Source of the DNA: an uncultured bacterium
GTDB lineage: Bacteria; Verrucomicrobiota; Kiritimatiellia; RFP12; UBA1067
Length of the DNA: 57,526 nucleotides
Direction: 5' to 3'
Assembly: GCA_902764415.1 (NCBI GenBank)
Contig: CACWVU010000012.1
Location: 1-57,526, forward strand
Positions 1 to 9,400 of the stretch are shown in pieces; the first letter of the stretch is position 1, and every line of letters starts with the position of its first letter. A model generated the notes under the pieces. It was not told the DNA's origin and searched no databases. It saw only the letters and a program-made list of their open reading frames with translations. The position numbers and the translations under genes are program-made.

Positions 1-15
1 TTTGGACGTTGGCAT

Positions 16-68
16 GGCTTAGAGGAGCAATGAAATGAAAAGGAGTAACAACATGAAGAAACTCGCGT
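16..68 (+). repeat. Duplicated leader and start region, copy 1 (copy 2 at 50748-50800)
   Basis: This stretch covers the end of an upstream small ORF frame (TAG 20-22), a second stop (TGA 31-33), the Shine-Dalgarno AAAAGGAG, the start codon and the first signal-peptide codons. By eye it differs from 50748-50800 at only a few positions around the start. The bases before it (TTTGGACGTTGG) match the distal arm of the hairpin at 50680-50740, so the same leader structure probably begins upstream of this window. Confidence 0.8.
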
Positions 69-3000
69 TCGGTTTTGTTTTGTCTGCCGCGGTCGCGCTC
101 TGCGCGGCGAGTGCGTGGGCGACTGACTACGTCTGGAACAGCGGCGCGGACGGAGACTGGGAGGAGCCGTCCAACTGGTCGCCTTCGACCGGCTATCCGA
201 GCGCCGCGGACGACACGGCGACCATCCCCAACCCCGTGAACAGCGAGGGCTCGGGGTCGGCCTTTACCGTCACCGTCAACTCGCCGTTCAGCATCGCCGC
301 GCTTTCCGTCGCGGGCACGGCGGGCCACGACGGCTCGGTGACAGTTCTTTTTGCTTCGGGAACCGCCACCAACAAGGTCTCGGGCGACATCACGCTCGGC
401 AACCATGCCGTCGTCACGCATTACGGGCCGAACGACAACGTGGTCGCCCATGCGGTTGTGCTGCAAGCTGGCGGCGACATCACCATCGCCTCCGGCGCAT
501 CGGTCAATGTGGATCAGAAGGGGTACTTGTTCGTAAAAAACCAGAGCAAACACGGCGGCCCGGGCGAGGGGCGCGACTATGGTCGCTACGGTGGCGAGAC
601 TGCTGTCTACAGCGCTGTCGGTAAAATTCACGGCTCTGTCCGCAGGCCGGTGGATTATGGCGCTTCAGTCTACTACGGTGGCGCGAACAGTCCGGGCGCC
701 ATCCACTTGATTGCCGGCGGGACGCTGACGGTTAACGGCGATGTCAGGTCCTGTGGAACCGGTGGCGATGTCTGCGGCAGTTCTGGCGGCAGCATCTGGC
801 TTGAATGCGGAACTTTCGCCGGCGGAGGATCGGTTCTTGCGCTCGGTGGAGTTGGGTCTCAGAATTACTGCGGTTCCGGCGGCCGCATTTCCATCGTGCA
901 GCGCGAAACGACTGGCTGGACTGCGTTCGCCGGCACTTACGATGCGGGTTTGGACAAAGAGGGCGGCAACGCGACCTGCGGCACGATATACCTTGAGGAT
1001 GCTTCCGACACCGCCGACGAAGGTACGCTCATAGTCGACAACGCGAACAGAGACAAAACTCACATGACGCCGCTCAATTTTACCATGACGGATGCCACGA
1101 ACGCCTTCGGTCGGGTTGTCGTCCGCAACCGCGGAAAGCTGCGCATTGTCTCCGGCCTGACCATGAAGGTGACCAAGGGGATTTCGGTCTCGTCGAACGG
1201 CAGCGTGCTCACCGAAGAGGGCGGCGCAATCGAGTTTGTCGGCGCTGATGATGCGACCGTCACCGGCGGATCGCTCATCACGGTCGAGTCGCTCATCTGC
1301 ACCAACGCCGGCAAGACGATCCGCTTCGGAACTGCCGCGGCGGACAAGCTGACCATTCCGCTCGGCAAGACGCTGATCCTCAGGGGCGAGCCAGGGAACC
1401 AGGTCACGCTGGCCTCGACGACGGAGGGAACGCGCTGGCCAATCGCGGTGAACGCGAACGCAGGGCTCGTGGATGTCAGGAACGTGGCGGTGAAGGACTC
1501 CGACGCGTCGTCCGGCGCTGGTATCCTCGCCATCGACTCGACCGACCTCGGCAACAACCTCTACTGGGGCTTCTCGGCGCCAATCGTGCCCGGTGCGGCG
1601 ATCGAATGGACCGGCGCGGCGGACACGGCGTGGCAGAACCCGGCGAACTGGAACCCGGCGCGCGTGCCGGTGGATACGGACGTCATCACCATCCCCGCTG
1701 TCTCCTCGGCCAAGTACCCGGTCCTCGGCGCGGGCACGTTCCTCTTCAACAACATTTCGGTCGGCGCCGGCGCGGCGCTGACGCTGAACGGACCGACGCT
1801 TACCGTAACCAATTCGCTTGCAGTCGCGGGGACGCTTACAGTGTCAGGCGCGGTCGACCTGTACCTGGCCGGCAACGTTGACTTCGCCGGCGGCACAATC
1901 AACCACGGCTCCGGCCGATTCCTCGTGTCAGGCGCCGGCGACCAGACGCTCGACTTCGGCAACTGCGCGTTCAACAAGCTGATTTTCCAAAAGCCTTCGG
2001 GTGACGTCTCCTTCGGCACGCACGGTTTCACGGCGAATTCGATGCAGTGCGCGGCGACGACGGCGATCGAGTTCACATTCGCGGCGGGCTCGACCTACTC
2101 GATTGCCGACCTTGCGCTGAGCGGCGCGTCAGGCGGGACGCAGCTGATTTCGCTTAAATCGTCCTCGCCCGGCACCGCCTGGAATTTGATCGCGACCGAA
2201 GACGGTCAGAGCGTGTCCGGCGTGAGCGTCGCCGATTCCGATGCCTCAGGTGGCGCGACGATCATGGCCGGCACCTCGAGCGTGAGCGTCTCCAACAACC
2301 TCAACTGGGACTGCGAGACCGACGTCGCGGTGTGGACCGGCGGCGCGACCGGCGCGTTCGACGCGGCGACGAGCTGGTCGACCGGAGCGGTGCCGGGGCC
2401 GGACACCCAGGTGGTGATCTCCGCCGGCGACGGCGAGACGGTGACGGCGACGCTGCCCACTGGCATGCCGCTGACCTTCAAGTCGATGACGGTCAAGGCG
2501 GGAGCGGACGGAAAGGCGACCTTCGTGGCCAACTCGGCGGTGACCATCCGCGACGCGCTCGACATCCACGCGAACGGCGTCGTCGAGCTCAATGTCTTCG
2601 ACGAGAACGGCGAGGCTCCGAACGTGGTCACCAACAGCGTGCGCATCCGCGCGGGCGGCGTCCTTTCGCACTCCGGTCCAAACGACACGGAGACGAAGAA
2701 GCTGCACCTGCGCTGCCTCGGCACGTTCACGGTCGACGCCGGCGGCGCGGTGGATGTGACCGCCAAGGGCTACACCGAGCGGCACGGCACTGGCTGGACG
2801 CGCTGCTACGCCTTCCACGCCGGCAACGCGAGCGACTATGCCAACAGTGGCACATACGCGAACAAGTACGCCTACGGGTCGGTGAGGACGCCGACAGAAT
2901 ACGGTTCTGGCGCAGGGGCCGGCGAGCTGACCTACGGCGGCGGCGCGGTCATCCTTGAAGTTCCGGGCGTGATCGATCTTTCTGGGTCGATTGTCTCGAC

Positions 3001-5884
3001 CGGCAACTGGCACAGCATCAGCGGCGGCGCGGGCGGCAGCATTCTCCTCCGCTGCGGCGCGATTGCCGGCAATGGGCTCATCTCCGCGGCGGGCGGTAAC
3101 GGGAAATCGGGTCAGGGCAACTTCTCCGGCAGCGGCGGGCGCATCGCCATCTACCGCACCGACGCCGCCAGGCTCAACGACTTCACCGGCACGATCACGA
3201 CCATGTACAAGAAGCTGTCGGAGAACAATGCCGACATTACCTCGGCATGCGGCACAATCTACTACGAGGGTCCGGGCGACGAGCCGGGCCGTGGCACCCT
3301 GGTCGTGGACGACGACGGACAGAAACCGAAAAATGCCACCTACTACACCGACTTCAACGCCTATGTGACCGACGCGAATATTCCGTTCGGCACCGTGGTT
3401 GTGACCAATAGCGCCAAGCTGCGCATTTCGGAGGGCGCGAATCTCCGCGCCACCAAGGGGATAATTGTCGCGAGCGGCGCCGGCATCACCACCGTCGCGG
3501 GCACGGTCGTCGAGCTCTGCGGCACCAACGACGCCGTCCTCGTCGGCGCGTCCAGGATCGCCTTCAATGGCCTTGTCTGTACCAATGTCGAGAAGCGCGT
3601 CTACTTTGAGACCGGATCATCCGGCAAGGTCACCATCCCGTCCGGCGCTCCGCTGACGCTTTCCGGTCTGGACTCCGCGCACCCGCTTTCGCTGCTGCCG
3701 CTCGGCGGCACCGGCACCTGGCAGCTGCAGGTGGACGCCAACGCGGCGCAGGACGTGAGCAACGTCGCGGTGCAGGACTCCGACGCATCGTCCGGCGCGG
3801 CGGTGCTGGCCATCGACTCGACCGACCTCGGCGGCAACAGCTACTGGTCGTTCTCAAGCGTCATCGAGCCGGGCGAGACGATCGTCTGGACCGGCGGCGT
3901 CTCGGCCGACTGGGCGGACGGCGACAACTGGGACCGCGGGCGCGCGCCGGTGGAGACCGACGACGTGGTGATCGAGCGGGCGGGAGTGTTCGACCCGACG
4001 CTCTCCTCCGGCACGTACCTCTTCAACCGGGTGCGGATCAGGCCCAATGCCGCACTCACCCTGGATGGCGCGACGCTGACCGTGACCAACCTGATGCTCA
4101 ACTCCGGCACGCTCGAGTTCGCCGGCGCGGAGACGCTGTATCTGACCGGCGACGCCTTCTTCACCAACGGGACCGTGGTCGCGGCGCAGTCGTATGTGCG
4201 CATCGCTGGCAGCGGAGCTCAGACGATCGACTTCGGCAACACATCGGTCGGCAAGGTCTATGTCGAGAACCCTGTCGGTCCAATCAATTTCGCCGGCCAC
4301 GGATTTGCCGCGAAGTCCTTTAACTGCGCGGCCGCCTCGTCCGTCGTCATGAGGTTTGAGCCGGGCGCACTCTACGACTTCGAGCAGTGCTACGTCAACG
4401 CGTCGGACGCCGGAGCGGCGATAACCCTTGCCTCCCGCAGCTACGGCAGTCGCTGGCGGCTCAAGGTTTACGAGAACGCCACCGGCTTCGGCAGGGTCTC
4501 GGTCAGCGACTGCGACGCCTCCGCCGGCGCGGTCGCCTACGGCGGACGCACCTCGGTCGACGAGGGCAACAACGTCAACTGGGACTTCTCGGTCGATGTC
4601 GCGGTGTGGATCGGCGGTGCGAGCGGCGACTTCGACGATGCCGCGAACTGGTCTTCGGGCATGGTGCCTTCCAACTCAACCCGCGTGGTGATCATGGCCG
4701 ACGACGGCGGGACGGCGGCGGTGACTGTGCCCGCGGCCTCGTCGGCGACGATCGGGAATCTGGTTGTCGGCGCGGGCGTCGGCGGCTCGGCCACACTGGC
4801 CGCCAAGGGCACGCTGACGGTCTGCGGAGACGCGGACGTGCGCTCCGGCGGCACGCTGACGCTCGACGCCTACGACGACTTCGGGCCTGCGCCGAACGTG
4901 ATTTCCAACGACCTGACCGTCGCCGCCGGTGGCACGATTACCCATTCGGGCCCGGCGGCGAGCGAGAACGCCAAGGTGCACCTCGCCGTCCTTGGCAACA
5001 TGACGGTTGAAGAGGGCGGTGCCGTGTCCGCGAACGGGAAGGGATATTTGGGCGAATATCCTGCAGGAGCCAGCGGCGGCACGTACTATGGCGCGGCGCA
5101 TGCCGGATATGCGAACGCCAACAACGTGACCCTTGAACCATACGGGTCGATTTTCTGCCCGACGAACTGGGGCGCCTCCCCGGCCCAGATCAGCGGCGGC
5201 GGCGCCGTGCACCTTGTCGTTGCCGGCAACCTCGCCGTCAATGGCGGAATCTCTGCGGACGGGTTAAGGAACTCGTACTACGGCGGCTGTGGCGGCAGTG
5301 TCTGGATCGAGTGCGCCACGCTTTCCGGTTCCGGCACCGTCAGTGCGCGCGAAGGCCGTACGACCTATGCCAACTATGCTGGCTCGGGTGGGCGCGTGGC
5401 CGTCTACCAGCGTTTGGCGAAGGATTTCTCGGCGTTCCCGAAGTCGAGGATACTCGCCTCGGATACGTCTCCCAATTCCGCCGGCACGGTGTATCTCGAG
5501 GCCGCCGGCTCCGCGGAGGGGGCATGGCTTTACATCGAGAACGGCGCGGCGTCTTCGCCATACGCCACCAAGTTCCCGATGGCGGCGGACGGCGATGTCG
5601 CGAAGCGCTACATCAATGTCAACCTCGTGCTTGGGACGGGCGGCTGGGTCACCGTGCCGCGCGGCAGCTCCAACATTCCGCAGGAGATTCGCCTGAGGTC
5701 GCTCAGCATGACGAGTTCGACGTCGATCCTGGACCTCGGGGCGAACACCTTCGTGGTGACCGATCCGGCGTGGCGGCGGGACAAGGACTGGGAGCCCGGC
5801 GCGACGGTGAACGTCTCGGAGTACAACAAGGTTCCGGGCAAGATTCTCTGGCTCTCGCGAGGCTCGAGGGTCATCCTAAGGTAG
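53..5884 (+). CDS. Giant secreted surface protein with alternating Trp-Gly-Gly repeat modules
   Basis: The product is about 1943 aa with a clear Sec signal peptide (MKKLAFGF..., cleavage after AWA near residue 24). I choose the ATG at 53 rather than the in-frame ATG at 35 because AAAAGGAG at 38-45 is a well-spaced ribosome site for 53. The body alternates two module types. Long modules (about 25-517, 758-1275, 1516-1943) open with a W-x-G-G/D...W strand and carry a Gly-rich patch such as GGAGGSILLRCG. Short modules (about 518-757, 1276-1515) open with IEWTG or IVWTG. Modules end in similar NNLNWD/YW strings, and composition is Thr/Val/Gly/Ala-rich, as in beta-solenoid adhesins. I see no autotransporter barrel or PEP-CTERM tail; the end is basic (SRGSRVILR). 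A surface or extracellular structural/adhesive role is inferred. The leader is shared with the gene starting at 50785. Confidence 0.8.
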   Translation: MKKLAFGFVLSAAVALCAASAWATDYVWNSGADGDWEEPSNWSPSTGYPSAADDTATIPNPVNSEGSGSAFTVTVNSPFSIAALSVAGTAGHDGSVTVLFASGTATNKVSGDITLGNHAVVTHYGPNDNVVAHAVVLQAGGDITIASGASVNVDQKGYLFVKNQSKHGGPGEGRDYGRYGGETAVYSAVGKIHGSVRRPVDYGASVYYGGANSPGAIHLIAGGTLTVNGDVRSCGTGGDVCGSSGGSIWLECGTFAGGGSVLALGGVGSQNYCGSGGRISIVQRETTGWTAFAGTYDAGLDKEGGNATCGTIYLEDASDTADEGTLIVDNANRDKTHMTPLNFTMTDATNAFGRVVVRNRGKLRIVSGLTMKVTKGISVSSNGSVLTEEGGAIEFVGADDATVTGGSLITVESLICTNAGKTIRFGTAAADKLTIPLGKTLILRGEPGNQVTLASTTEGTRWPIAVNANAGLVDVRNVAVKDSDASSGAGILAIDSTDLGNNLYWGFSAPIVPGAAIEWTGAADTAWQNPANWNPARVPVDTDVITIPAVSSAKYPVLGAGTFLFNNISVGAGAALTLNGPTLTVTNSLAVAGTLTVSGAVDLYLAGNVDFAGGTINHGSGRFLVSGAGDQTLDFGNCAFNKLIFQKPSGDVSFGTHGFTANSMQCAATTAIEFTFAAGSTYSIADLALSGASGGTQLISLKSSSPGTAWNLIATEDGQSVSGVSVADSDASGGATIMAGTSSVSVSNNLNWDCETDVAVWTGGATGAFDAATSWSTGAVPGPDTQVVISAGDGETVTATLPTGMPLTFKSMTVKAGADGKATFVANSAVTIRDALDIHANGVVELNVFDENGEAPNVVTNSVRIRAGGVLSHSGPNDTETKKLHLRCLGTFTVDAGGAVDVTAKGYTERHGTGWTRCYAFHAGNASDYANSGTYANKYAYGSVRTPTEYGSGAGAGELTYGGGAVILEVPGVIDLSGSIVSTGNWHSISGGAGGSILLRCGAIAGNGLISAAGGNGKSGQGNFSGSGGRIAIYRTDAARLNDFTGTITTMYKKLSENNADITSACGTIYYEGPGDEPGRGTLVVDDDGQKPKNATYYTDFNAYVTDANIPFGTVVVTNSAKLRISEGANLRATKGIIVASGAGITTVAGTVVELCGTNDAVLVGASRIAFNGLVCTNVEKRVYFETGSSGKVTIPSGAPLTLSGLDSAHPLSLLPLGGTGTWQLQVDANAAQDVSNVAVQDSDASSGAAVLAIDSTDLGGNSYWSFSSVIEPGETIVWTGGVSADWADGDNWDRGRAPVETDDVVIERAGVFDPTLSSGTYLFNRVRIRPNAALTLDGATLTVTNLMLNSGTLEFAGAETLYLTGDAFFTNGTVVAAQSYVRIAGSGAQTIDFGNTSVGKVYVENPVGPINFAGHGFAAKSFNCAAASSVVMRFEPGALYDFEQCYVNASDAGAAITLASRSYGSRWRLKVYENATGFGRVSVSDCDASAGAVAYGGRTSVDEGNNVNWDFSVDVAVWIGGASGDFDDAANWSSGMVPSNSTRVVIMADDGGTAAVTVPAASSATIGNLVVGAGVGGSATLAAKGTLTVCGDADVRSGGTLTLDAYDDFGPAPNVISNDLTVAAGGTITHSGPAASENAKVHLAVLGNMTVEEGGAVSANGKGYLGEYPAGASGGTYYGAAHAGYANANNVTLEPYGSIFCPTNWGASPAQISGGGAVHLVVAGNLAVNGGISADGLRNSYYGGCGGSVWIECATLSGSGTVSAREGRTTYANYAGSGGRVAVYQRLAKDFSAFPKSRILASDTSPNSAGTVYLEAAGSAEGAWLYIENGAASSPYATKFPMAADGDVAKRYINVNLVLGTGGWVTVPRGSSNIPQEIRLRSLSMTSSTSILDLGANTFVVTDPAWRRDKDWEPGATVNVSEYNKVPGKILWLSRGSRVILR

Positions 5885-5919
5885 GGACAAGTGATTGTGT
5901 GCATGAGTTTATCCGTGGC

Positions 5920-5931
5920 TGGGGACAGACC
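5920..5931 (+). repeat. Dispersed 12-mer TGGGGACAGACC, copy 1
   Basis: The string TGGGGACAGACC lies between the first giant gene and queD and recurs exactly at 50446-50457, also beside a giant surface gene. In the second copy it extends to GGGG-ACAGA-CCCC, a small hairpin. The meaning is unknown; it may be the core of a REP-like dispersed repeat. Confidence 0.5.
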
Positions 5932-5935
5932 TCTC

Positions 5936-5990
5936 AAAGTTGAAAAGTTGAAAGGTTGAAAGGTTGAAAAGTTGAAAGGTTGAAAAGTTG
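5936..5990 (+). repeat. Tandem octamer array (AAAAGTTG/AAAGGTTG)
   Basis: A partial unit is followed by six perfect 8-base units alternating AAAAGTTG and AAAGGTTG (5943-5990). The array lies in the gap upstream of queD, just before the heptamers and the -10 box. It is AT-rich against a high-GC background. Simple repeats of this kind can change copy number by slipped-strand mispairing; that is inference. Confidence 0.85.
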
Positions 5991-6000
5991 AGTTGCCGCG

Positions 6001-6027
6001 AGCCACGAACGGCGAATATGGTATAAT
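6001..6027 (+). promoter_or_regulatory. Promoter of queD: two heptamers plus extended -10
   Basis: AGCCACG and AACGGCG (6001-6014) are followed in 7-base register by AATATGG and then TATAAT (6022-6027), an extended -10 (TGG-TATAAT). There is no recognisable TTGACA at the right spacing. Transcription would start about 7 bases downstream, essentially at the ATG at 6036, so the mRNA is probably leaderless. The same arrangement precedes metG. Confidence 0.75.
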
Positions 6028-6035
6028 ACGCAATC

Positions 6036-6449
6036 ATGGTAACGGTAACGAAGACAGTCAGGTTTGACGCGGCGCATGTGCTCACGAACCACGCGGGGCT
6101 GTGCAGGAACCTGCACGGCCACACCTACCGCGTGGACGTGTCGGTCGCCGGCGAGGCTGACGGCGGCGACGGCATGGTGATCGACTTCAAGGACCTGAAG
6201 GCCCTGCTCGCCGAGACGGTCTGCGCCCGCTTCGACCACGCCTTCATCTACAACACCGGCTCCGAGGCGGAGCGCGAGATCGCCGAGGACGTCGCGCGCC
6301 ACGGCATGCGCACCGCGGCGGTTCCGTTTCGCTCCACCGCCGAGAACCTGGCGCGGCACTTCTTCGGCGAGCTGAAGGCGCATCTGCCAGGGATCAAGTC
6401 GGTCAGGGTCTGGGAGACGGCCGACAGCTGCGCCGAGTACAGCGAGTGA
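6036..6449 (+). CDS. queD: 6-carboxytetrahydropterin synthase (QueD) / PTPS family
   Basis: This 137-aa protein is the usual length for the QueD/6-pyruvoyl-tetrahydropterin synthase family. The zinc ligands are visible as His14 (FDAAH), His27 and His29 (LHGH), and the catalytic Cys23 sits just before (LCRNLHGH). A DHAF segment near the middle and a C-terminal WETAD segment carry further conserved active-site residues. QueD converts 7,8-dihydroneopterin triphosphate to 6-carboxytetrahydropterin for queuosine-type tRNA modification. QueC, QueE and QueF are not in this window, so a related pterin role cannot be excluded. The start at 6036 lies 9 bases after the end of a -10 box, with no ribosome site. 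The stop overlaps the next gene (GTGA). Confidence 0.88.
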   Translation: MVTVTKTVRFDAAHVLTNHAGLCRNLHGHTYRVDVSVAGEADGGDGMVIDFKDLKALLAETVCARFDHAFIYNTGSEAEREIAEDVARHGMRTAAVPFRSTAENLARHFFGELKAHLPGIKSVRVWETADSCAEYSE

Positions 6450-9400
6450 AGCGGCTCCTCGAGATCTTCTGGGAGTTCTTCCGAGTCTCGCTCTTCGTGG
6501 TGGGCGGCGGCTACGCCATCATCGCGGTCGCCGACGCGGCCTGCGCGCGGCGGAAGTGGACGCGCGAAGGGGAGCTCGTGGAGGCGCTGCCGGTCTTCCA
6601 GATGGTGCCGGGGCTCATCGCCGCGCATACCGCGGTCTACGTCGGACGCCGGCTCGCCGGCGTCGCTGGCGCGGCGGTCGGCGTCTTCGCGGTGGCGCTG
6701 CCGAGCGTCGCCATCTTCACCCTCGTCTCCGCCGGCTACGACGGCGCGCCGCTCGGCAACCCGTATGTCGTTTCGGCGTTCACCGGGCTTAGGGCCGCGC
6801 TTGTCGGCATCATCGCCGCGACGCTGGTGCGGGGCTGGCGGCGGAGCCTGCCCGACTTCAAGTCGCACGTCTACATGGTCCTCGCGCTGGCCGCGCTCTT
6901 CCTCGGCGTGCCGGTCTGGCAGGTGGTGCTGGTGGCGGTGGCGGCGGGGCTCATGACGGCGCTCGCGCCGGCGCGTCCGGCGGAAGGCGGGGAGCGCCGT
7001 TTCAGGTCGTCGCTGGTGCCGTTTCTCCTCTTCCTCGAGTACGGGGCGCTCTGCTTCGGCGGCGGCTTCGTGCTGGTGCCGATGTACATGCAGGACTTCG
7101 TTGGCGCCTCCGCGCCGTTCCTCGGGATCGCCGAGGGCGAGTTCGCCGACCTCGTCGCGCTCACCCAGATGACGCCGGGTCCGATCGGCGTCAACGCCGC
7201 GACCTTCTTCGGCTACCGGCTGGCCGGCGTCGCGGGCGCGCTGGCCGCGTCCGCGGCGCTGCTGCTGCCCGGGTCGGTGCTCGCCTACCTCGCGTTCTCG
7301 TCGCTCGAGCGCTTCCGCTTCAGCCGCTTCGTCGCGGGCGTCCTTAACTGCGTCCGTCCGGTCTCGACGGCGCTGATGCTCTTCGCGCTCCTCGCCTTCG
7401 CCGGCACCTGCGTCTTCGGCGACGGCGGCCTCAACTTCGCCGCGGCCGCGATTGCGGTGGCGGTGGCTCTCATTATGACAACGAAAAAACCTAACCCCGT
7501 CCTGCTGATCGTCCTCTCCGCCTTCATGGCGCTGGCCGTGAGGGCGGACGACGTGACCCTGGAGAAGTTCCCCGACGCCGACACCGTCGTCGTCGACGAG
7601 TGCGAGCACGTGGAGTACCGCCCCGACGGCACCTACGACTCGGTGTCGTGGAGCAAGACCAAGATCCTCACCGAGTGCGGACGGCGCGAGGAGGGCGTGG
7701 TGTCGCTCTCCTACTCGAAGCGCTACGGCGAGGCGGCGATCGAGTACGTCGGCATCATCGGGCCCGACGGCGCCGAGCGCGAGGTGGACGTCTCCACGAC
7801 GATGAAGGAGACGACCGACAACGACGCGATGGCGTCCAACATCTACGACCCGCTCGACCGCCGCATCGTCTGCACCGTGCCCGGGCTCGCGGTGGGCGAC
7901 ACCCTGCACGTGCGCACGCGGCGGCGCGCCCTGAAGCCGCGCTGCGAGGGGATGTGGTCGGACATCTCGGTGATGGAGTGGTCGCGGCCGATCCTGCGCT
8001 CGGTCTATGAGGTCGTTGCGCCGAAGGAGCGTCCGCTTAGGAAGGTGCTGGTGCGTCATCCGCTCGGGAACGTCGCGCGGAGCGAGCGGGCGCTCGAGGA
8101 CGGCTCCACGCTCTACACCTTCGTCGCCACCAATTCGCCGCGCTGCTTCCCCGAGCCGGACATGCCGCCGCTCTACACCCAGGTGCAGAACGTCCGCGTC
8201 TCCACCGCCGCGGACTGGCGGGAGGTCTCGCGCTGGTACGCGGAGCTCTGCGCGCCGCACATCGCCAAGACCAACGCCGAGATGGCGGCCATGGTCGATG
8301 GCTTCCGCGCCGAGTGCGGCGGCGACCGCCAGGCGCTGATGCGCCGCGTGTTCCGCTTCGTGTCGCAGGAGGTGCGCTACATGGGGCTGACGATGGAGGA
8401 CACCTCGCCCGGCTACGCGCCGCACGACGTCGACATCACCTTCGACAACCGCTACGGCGTCTGCCGCGACAAGGCGGCGCTGCTGGTGGCGATGCTGCGC
8501 CTCGCCGGCTTCAGGGCGTTCCCGGTGCTCATCCACGTCGGCGCGAAGCTCGACCCGGAGGTGCCGCAGCCGTTCTTCAACCACGCGATCGCCGCCGCCG
8601 AGGGCGAAGGGGACTCCGGCTACGTGCTGATGGACCCGACCAACGAGAACACCGCGGACCTGCTGCCGGCCTACCTCGGCGACCGCAGCTACCTCGTCTG
8701 CCGCGCCGAAGGCGAGGGGCTCAAGACCACGCCGGTCGAGTCGCCGGAGCGGAACGGCGTGACCATCCGCTCGCGCGGCACGCTCGCGAAGGGCGGCTCG
8801 GTGTTCCTGGAGACCGAGATAAAGTGCCGCGGCATCAACGACACCGCCTACCGCGGCGCAATGGCGCGGCGCACCGGCGAGGACCGGACACGGCTCGTCG
8901 AGCGGATGCTCTCGGCCGTCGTCCCCGGCGCCCAGCTCGTCAGCCTCACCGTCACCCCGGCGGACATGCGCGACACCGAGACGCCCGTCTCCTTCCGCCT
9001 CGCGGCGACGTTCCCGGACTCGGTCCTCGAGGGCGAGACGATGGACGAGCTCCGCGTTCCCTTTGTCGGCGCCGCGTTCGGCGTGGCGAACTTCCTGCTG
9101 CGGGACAACGTGACGCTCGAGCGGCGCCGGTTCCCGCTCGTCCTCGACACCACCGCCGGCGTCGACGAGCAGGTGGAGATCGACCTCGGCGGCAATCTCG
9201 GCCGCTGGCGCGGCAACGCCGCGGAGTCGTCCGCCGAGGTGCCGGGGCGTTTCTCGTTCCGCCGCGGCTCCACGGTGACGAACGGCGTCCTCGTCGCCCG
9301 CCGCATCGTGGCGCTGCCGGCCACCGAAATCTCGCCCGACGAATACGCGCAGCTGCGCGAGGCGCTCAAGCGGACGGAGGCGATCGGGCGCGAGAACCCG

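Noticed and set aside
6015..6027. Standard -35/-10 promoter for queD
   Set aside because: No TTGACA-like box lies 16-18 bases before TATAAT; the nearest TTGCCG is 23 bases away. I list it as an extended -10 promoter.
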